Positions 59,715-64,000 of a DNA stretch of 64,000 nucleotides are shown piece by piece. The notes under the pieces were generated by a model. The model searched no databases, was not told the DNA's origin, and saw only the letters and a program-made list of their open reading frames with translations. Within the stretch, counting starts at the first letter, position 1; the number at the start of each line of letters is the position of its first letter. Source of the stretch: Xanthomonas theicola (GTDB lineage: Bacteria > Pseudomonadota > Gammaproteobacteria > Xanthomonadales > Xanthomonadaceae); NCBI RefSeq assembly GCF_014236795.1, contig NZ_CP049017.1, positions 350,001 to 414,000 of the forward strand. Reading direction: 5' to 3'. The position numbers were made by a program, and so were the translations under genes.

Positions 59715-61832
59715 CTAAGCCGACGTGGAGGGCGTATGCGTCGGCGCGTGCGCTGCGCTTGCCGGGGTGGGCGGGGGCGTTGTCGTGTCTTCCTCGGCGA
59801 TCTCGGTGATGGTCACGCTGGACCCCGCCGGCGACACGGCAGCACGCAGTGCATCCGAGTTGTCGATCGCCTGCAGGATGTTGTCTCCCGTCATCGCGTC
59901 GAACTGATCCCGTTTGGCGGGGCTCAGGCTTTCGCGGTACGCCTGTGCCCCGGCAGCATGCTCCTGCAGCTCTTCGACAGTCTCCGCGACGCGGGTGGCC
60001 AGTGCGGTGCCGTCAGGCCCCTTGAATAGGCCCAGGAGTTTTCCTCCGCCCCAGTTCATCGCCATCTCCGCGCCGCGCGCCATCGGGCCGGGCATCGTCA
60101 TCGACATGAGCGACATGATCAGACCTGCGTAATAGGGCGATGTCGGGGACGACGCGATCAGGCCGTTGGGCGTGAAGGCCTTGGAGATCTTGTCCGCACC
60201 CAGCGCGAGCGCCATCACCATGCTGACCGCGCTCATGGACTTGAAGCGTTCCATCGCGTCTTGCCGGGTCGCCTGTTTGTTCCAGGCCGACTGCGCCATG
60301 ACCGCGGTCACCACCAATGAATCGGCAACCAAATCCGCGGTGCCGATCTTGTCGGGCTGGATGAAGAAGACCGTGGATCCGGTGACGCCGGCGCCCAGGA
60401 TGGTCAATGCCAGTTTGGAAGAAAAATCGGAGTTCTTCGTCTGGTGCCTGGTGATGCCCGCCGTGTCGCCATCCAGCCCCAATGCACTACTGAAGCGCGA
60501 GGTGCAATCGTGCAAGGTTTCCAGCAAGTGGGTGCACTGGGAATTGAGGGTTCGGGTGAGTTCGTGCCCGCTGTCGGTTCCGGTGAAGTCGCGGCGGCTC
60601 TGCTCGAACGCCGCGCGTCCGTTCTCCAGCTGCAGCCAGATCTCGTTCAAGCGTCCACGCAGTTCGTCGCTGATTTGGGCGGGACTGAGCCGGGCGCGCA
60701 ACGGCTGTACCCGATTGCCCAGGCCGACCCGTTCCGCGCCGGCGGCGGCCACGCGGATGGCGCCCTCGCCGACCCGACTGGCGAACTGTTTGACGTTGTT
60801 CCATACGAACGGAGTCAACAGCACTGCGGCGGCGGCGACGGCGGCGCCCGAGCGGAAATAGATGCTGTCGTCGATCGCTTGGGCCTTCTGCCGCACCGAT
60901 TCCGAGCCATATTTCTTGGGCAGTTCGGTGGCAAGAAAGATGCTATTGAGCAGCGCCGCATAGAAATGCATTTCGTTGGCTTCCCGGCCCAGTTCGCCGC
61001 CGGCCAGCGGAAAAGGCAGGCCGTCCGCGGTCGAGCGCAGTGCCGACATCGACAGGCTGAGGACGCCCTTGGTGGCGGTGGCGATGGAATAGGCAAAGGT
61101 CTTGGTCTGATTGGCGAGCAGTGGGCTGGGAACCAACAGCGGCCAGGCGTTGACCAGATTGACCAGTGCCTTCAGTGCCCGGCCCGTCGCCGGCGTGCCG
61201 TGTTCGAGCGGGTCCAGCGCCTGTTCCACCGCGCCGATGTCGCCCAGGATCGCGGTGCGCAAATGCGACTGCAGATCCTGCGCCGTTTCGCACAGGTTGC
61301 GCAACTGCTGCACTTGCTCGCGGCACGAGGCCAAGGTGTGGGCCGATGGCCGCTCCGGATCGATGCCGCGCAGAATCGCCAGGAATGCGGGGTCATGCGC
61401 CTGCAACTGCAGCATGGTGCGCATGTCGCTCAGCATCCATAGTTCTTTGGCTGCCCATGCGATGTTGGAAGAGCCGCTGTGCACTGCCGAAGCAATCTGG
61501 CTGGACGCATGCGAAACGACGCCGGATACCCGCTGCGCACCCGCCTCCAGCGCGGTGCGGACATGCGCCAGGGACGAAGCCGTCGCCTGGCGGCCGCTGT
61601 CGCTGGTCGTTGCCGGTTCTGCGTGCGCAGGCGTTTGCGCAGGCGGGGTAGGCACGATGACGGGTGTGTCGGCGTCGCTGGTACGGCGTGGCGCGCGCCC
61701 CAGCAAGGGGCTGGGCGAGGACGAATCGGCCGGCGGCGGCGCAGTCGTTTCATGGGTCGATGCGGGCGCTGCTTCGGCGGAAACCTCCCGCGGCGTGGTG
61801 CTTGTCGATGCGGTAGCGGATTTGGCTTGCAT
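59715..61832 (-). CDS. Candidate type III secretion effector, membrane-like
   Basis: The 705-residue protein is not one I can assign to a named family. Its first 100 residues are rich in Ser, Thr and Pro (MQAKSATASTSTTPREVS), as in secreted effectors. The middle is helical, and several segments are hydrophobic enough to enter a membrane (AAVAAAAVLLTPFVWN, LALTILGAGVTGSTVFF, DSLVVTAVMAQS, YYAGLIMSLMSMTM). The C-terminus is again Thr/Pro-rich. A PIP-box-like promoter at 62088-62148 points to control by HrpX. ATG 61832 lacks a strong ribosome-binding site; in-frame ATGs exist upstream (61997, 62075), the latter too near the predicted transcript start. Translocator-like or effector roles are both possible. 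Confidence 0.6.
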   Translation of the reverse strand: MQAKSATASTSTTPREVSAEAAPASTHETTAPPPADSSSPSPLLGRAPRRTSDADTPVIVPTPPAQTPAHAEPATTSDSGRQATASSLAHVRTALEAGAQRVSGVVSHASSQIASAVHSGSSNIAWAAKELWMLSDMRTMLQLQAHDPAFLAILRGIDPERPSAHTLASCREQVQQLRNLCETAQDLQSHLRTAILGDIGAVEQALDPLEHGTPATGRALKALVNLVNAWPLLVPSPLLANQTKTFAYSIATATKGVLSLSMSALRSTADGLPFPLAGGELGREANEMHFYAALLNSIFLATELPKKYGSESVRQKAQAIDDSIYFRSGAAVAAAAVLLTPFVWNNVKQFASRVGEGAIRVAAAGAERVGLGNRVQPLRARLSPAQISDELRGRLNEIWLQLENGRAAFEQSRRDFTGTDSGHELTRTLNSQCTHLLETLHDCTSRFSSALGLDGDTAGITRHQTKNSDFSSKLALTILGAGVTGSTVFFIQPDKIGTADLVADSLVVTAVMAQSAWNKQATRQDAMERFKSMSAVSMVMALALGADKISKAFTPNGLIASSPTSPYYAGLIMSLMSMTMPGPMARGAEMAMNWGGGKLLGLFKGPDGTALATRVAETVEELQEHAAGAQAYRESLSPAKRDQFDAMTGDNILQAIDNSDALRAAVSPAGSSVTITEIAEEDTTTPPPTPASAAHAPTHTPSTSA

Positions 61833-62436
61833 GTGAATAGGATGCTCTGCAGTGAATCTGGTGGGGAGAGGGGGAGGGCGGCGAAGCCACAGGCGCGCGC
61901 CGCAATCGTGCGCGGCATCTGCGCCTAGTGCACCGCGTCGCGCTTTTCGCCTCGCGCGGAGCGGCGATGTGTCCGCGGCGATGCCTGCGCTCGGCATGGC
62001 CGTGATGTCCGACGTTCCTTGTCTGCACCGTGCATGAGCAATGGTGGTGTGCGTCTGGCGGGCGATGGATGGCACGCCATGGGGCGGATATTAGGGACGA
62101 TCCCGCTGTCAAGACCCATCGGTGCGAAATCATGGTGCGTTACGAGAAGTCGGCAGGGATGCGGCGGTCGATCTTAGTGGCCGCCGGTGTTGCGCGCGCC
62201 GAGGGCGCCGTATCGAATTCGCTGCAGATCCGGGTTGGCGCCGTTGTCGCAGTTGTGCCAATCCCGGTGCGAATGCGTGCGATGGGTTGCCGGTCGGGGC
62301 GCGCTGCCCGCACGCGCGTTGCGCGTCGGTCGCGCCGCCGCGTTCCACCTCAGCGCCCGCAGCACTGGGCAGGGCACTGCCGCCGTAGAATGGGCGGCAT
62401 GCACGATGCCCGTTTCCGCCTGGGTGCCGGTCCGCG
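61833..62436. other. Gap between effector candidate and EamA gene
   Basis: Apart from the PIP-type promoter at 62088-62148 I see no supported gene. The predicted leader of the effector transcript (about 250 nt, 61833-62081) contains no obvious structure. From 62150 to 62436 minus-strand frames are open, one ending in a protein-like stretch (RIRYGALGARNTGGH, stop near 62174), but no family or start supports it. Confidence 0.45.
62088..62148 (-). promoter_or_regulatory. PIP-box-like HrpX promoter
   Basis: Read on the minus strand: TTCTC (62144-62148), 15 nt, TTCGC (62124-62128), 30 nt, then TAATAT (62088-62093). The plant-inducible promoter consensus is TTCGB-N15-TTCGB followed after about 30-32 nt by YANNNT, so this site has one mismatch in the first half and fits all spacings. 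Transcription would start near 62081 and read the 705-residue gene. Confidence 0.68.
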
Positions 62437-63372
62437 ATGAACGCGCCCGGTCGCTCGACTCTGGCCCCGTTGGCGACGGCGCATGCCGACCTGGGCGGCG
62501 TGTTGCTTGCCGCCGCGGGCGCGATCGCGTTCTCCGGCAAGGCGATCATCGTCAAGCTCGGCTACCGCTACGGCGTGGACGCGGTGACCCTGCTGGCGCT
62601 GCGCATGCTGGTGGCGCTGCCATGCTTCGCGGCGATGGCGCTGTGGGCCGCGCGCCGCGCGCCACCGCTGCAGCGTGGCGACCGCTGGCGCATCGGCGCG
62701 CTCGGCGTGCTCGGCTACTACCTGGCCAGCTACCTGGATTTCCTCGGCCTGGCCTATATCACCGCCACGCTGGAGCGGCTGATCCTGTATCTGACCCCGA
62801 CCCTGGTGCTGTTGATCGGCGTGCTGGCGTTCCGGCGCCGGCCGCAGCGCCGCCAGCTGTGGGCGCTGGCGCTGAGCTATCTCGGCGTGCTGCTGGCCTT
62901 CGGCCACGACCTGCAGGTCGGCGGCGCGCGCACCGCCTGGGGCAGCCTGCTGGTGTTCGGCAGCGCGCTGGCCTATGCGCTGTACCTGGTCGGCAGCGGC
63001 CAGATGGTGGCGCGGATCGGCGCGGTGCGGCTGACCGCCTACGCCAGCCTGATCGCCTGCGTGCTGTGCATCGCCCAGTTCCTGCTGCTGCGCCCGCTGC
63101 ATGCCCTGCGGCTGCCCACGCCGATGTATGCACTGTCGCTGCTCAACGGCACGCTGTGCACGGTGGTGCCGGTGCTGGCGACGATGCTGGCGGTGCGGCG
63201 GATCGGTTCGGGCCTGGCGTCGCAGATCGGCATGCTCGGCCCGGTCTCGACCATCGTGCTCAGCGTGCTGCTGCTGGGCGAGGCGATGGGGCCGTGGCAG
63301 ATCGCCGGCACGCTGCTGGTGCTGGGCGGGGTGCTGGTGGTGTCGCGGCCGGCGCCGGCCGCGCCGGCATGA
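62437..63372 (+). CDS. EamA/DMT-family transporter
   Basis: The 311-residue inner-membrane protein has ten hydrophobic helices in two EamA repeats (from about residues 18 and 165). Family landmarks are AAAGAIAFSGKAIIVKLGYRYG (in part), LGYYLASYLDFLGLAYITATLERLILYLTPT (in part), and the C-terminal GPVSTIVLSVLLLGEAMGPWQIAGTLLVLGG (in part). Members export amino acids, nucleosides or other small metabolites; the substrate cannot be predicted. The stop overlaps the start of the alkyltransferase-like gene (ATGA at 63369-63372). Confidence 0.9.
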   Translation: MNAPGRSTLAPLATAHADLGGVLLAAAGAIAFSGKAIIVKLGYRYGVDAVTLLALRMLVALPCFAAMALWAARRAPPLQRGDRWRIGALGVLGYYLASYLDFLGLAYITATLERLILYLTPTLVLLIGVLAFRRRPQRRQLWALALSYLGVLLAFGHDLQVGGARTAWGSLLVFGSALAYALYLVGSGQMVARIGAVRLTAYASLIACVLCIAQFLLLRPLHALRLPTPMYALSLLNGTLCTVVPVLATMLAVRRIGSGLASQIGMLGPVSTIVLSVLLLGEAMGPWQIAGTLLVLGGVLVVSRPAPAAPA

Positions 63373-63731
63373 GCGGGCGCGGTCCCGCGGCGGCCGAGAC
63401 CTCGGCGGCGGCCCAGGCACGCATCCTGGCGACGATCCGGGCGATCCCGCGCGGCCAGGTGCGCGGCTATGGCGAAGTCGCGCACCTGGCCGGGTTGCCC
63501 GGCCGCGCGCGCCTGGTCGCGCGCGTGCTCGGCGGCAATGCCGATGCGACGCTGCCCTGGCACAGGGTGCTGCGCAGCGACGGGCGCATCGCCTTCCCTG
63601 AGGGCTCGTGCGGTTTCCGCGAGCAGTGCCAGCGGTTGCGCACCGAAGGCGTGGTGGTGCAGGGCGGACGGGTGAAGCGGGCCCCAACGCCGGCGCGCGA
63701 CCTCGATGCGGCGTTATGGGGGCCGCAGTAG
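63369..63731 (+). CDS. Alkyltransferase-like protein (Atl)
   Basis: The 120-residue protein has the DNA-binding fold of O6-alkylguanine-DNA alkyltransferase (IPRGQVRGYGEVAHLAGLPGRARLVARVLG, cited in part as GQVRGYGEVAHLAG) but the active-site PCHRV is PWHRV, with Trp64 in place of the acceptor cysteine. Such Atl proteins bind alkylated bases and flag them for nucleotide excision repair; they cannot transfer the alkyl group. It is translationally coupled to the EamA gene, with no clear functional link. Confidence 0.92.
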   Translation: MSGRGPAAAETSAAAQARILATIRAIPRGQVRGYGEVAHLAGLPGRARLVARVLGGNADATLPWHRVLRSDGRIAFPEGSCGFREQCQRLRTEGVVVQGGRVKRAPTPARDLDAALWGPQ

Positions 63732-63771
63732 CGAACGGCTATGATGGCCGACAGTTGCCACGGACACGACC

Positions 63772-64000
63772 ATGTTTCCCAGACTTCCGCCCGTCACCCA
63801 AGCCCTGCTGATCGGCAATGTGGTGTTGTTCCTGCTGCAGATGCTGCTGGGCGAGGCTACGTTCGCGCCATTCATGCTGTGGCCGATCGGCCAGTTCGAC
63901 GCGTTTTCGCCCGGGCAGAACTTCCAGATCTGGCAACTGCTGACCTACGGTTTCCTGCACGGCGGCTTCTCGCACCTGCTGTTCAACATGCTGGCGCTGT
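63772..64000 (+). CDS. Rhomboid-family protease, 5' part
   Basis: The first 76 codons are present; the gene runs past the window. The product starts with a membrane helix (LLIGNVVLFLLQMLLG), then the loop PIGQFDAFSPGQNFQIWQLLTYGFLHGGFSHLLFNMLAL (cited in part as WQLLTYGFLHGGFSHLLFN), which is the L1-TM2 region of rhomboid proteases with the conserved Trp and His-x-x-x-His-x-x-x-Asn pattern. The catalytic Ser and His lie beyond the end. It should be an inner-membrane protease or a relative. Confidence 0.88.
   Translation, partial: MFPRLPPVTQALLIGNVVLFLLQMLLGEATFAPFMLWPIGQFDAFSPGQNFQIWQLLTYGFLHGGFSHLLFNMLAL

Noticed and set aside
61881..61905. A second PIP-like site (TTGCG-N15-TTCGC) nearer to the effector start
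   Set aside because: It has two mismatches and no well-spaced -10; the site at 62124-62148 is clearly better.
62174..62404. Minus-strand frame upstream of the EamA gene
   Set aside because: The first half mirrors the EamA leader, there is no start signal, and no family motif is visible.

Overview
The window is GC-rich chromosomal DNA from a Xanthomonas-like gammaproteobacterium (Lysobacteraceae). The assignment rests on five TonB-dependent receptors in 64 kb, the TGTAGGAGCGAC / GGGAGCGACT family of intergenic inverted repeats, the housekeeping gene order, and a PIP-box-like HrpX promoter in front of a type III effector-like gene. No rRNA, tRNA or CRISPR array was seen. The species is not determined.

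Layout. 2-763: the end of argD. 1243-12498: a HAD phosphatase, a TonB-dependent receptor, a five-gene operon for an exported flavin amine oxidase, cytochrome c, RidA, aminotransferase and azurin, then a MalT-type LuxR regulator. 12718-20257: hemL, a large Oar-type receptor, thiE, rubredoxin, a SirB1-like protein and a DUF192 lipoprotein. 20543-23305: a scar of nested, broken mobile elements (integrase stub, IS21 stub, IS30, IS200) that also cuts a double-CXXCG gene. 23532-29699: two more receptors. 30096-41524: SIMPL protein, maf-rng-yhdP-tldD, darP, pmbA and a DUF4870 protein. 42170-49350: a dead M35 peptidase gene, xseB-ispA, tilS, a broken WG-like gene, a PhoA-type phosphatase and a DAACS symporter. 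49439-53633: a Fur-box operon of a siderophore-type receptor plus two PstS-like proteins. 53987-64000: thioesterase, two NlpC/P60 hydrolases, slyD, a DUF418 protein, a remnant of a DadA-like oxidase, glutathione reductase, the effector candidate, an EamA transporter, an alkyltransferase-like protein and the start of a rhomboid protease.

The most interesting unit lies in 1998-14368. Three promoters, those of the 2148 receptor, the 5070 amine-oxidase operon and the 14368 receptor, share one geometry. Each has two direct boxes of the form ACCTACCCGCC whose starts are exactly 19 bp apart, then a -10 hexamer beginning exactly 41 bp after the start of the second box, with no recognisable -35. The only transcription factor among these genes is the MalT/LuxR-type ATPase at 9724-12498, which I infer to be the activator. 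The operon encodes two cofactor enzymes with Tat signals (flavin amine oxidase, PLP aminotransferase) and three proteins with Sec-type signals (cytochrome c, RidA, azurin). This suggests a periplasmic pathway that oxidises an amine or amino acid imported by the two receptors, hydrolyses the imine, and sends electrons to cytochrome c and azurin. The substrate is unknown.

A second unit of note is the 59715-61832 gene, whose promoter matches a PIP box with one mismatch followed 30 nt later by TAATAT. It encodes a 705-residue protein with a Ser/Thr/Pro-rich N-terminus and several hydrophobic segments, and I could not assign it to a named Xop family.
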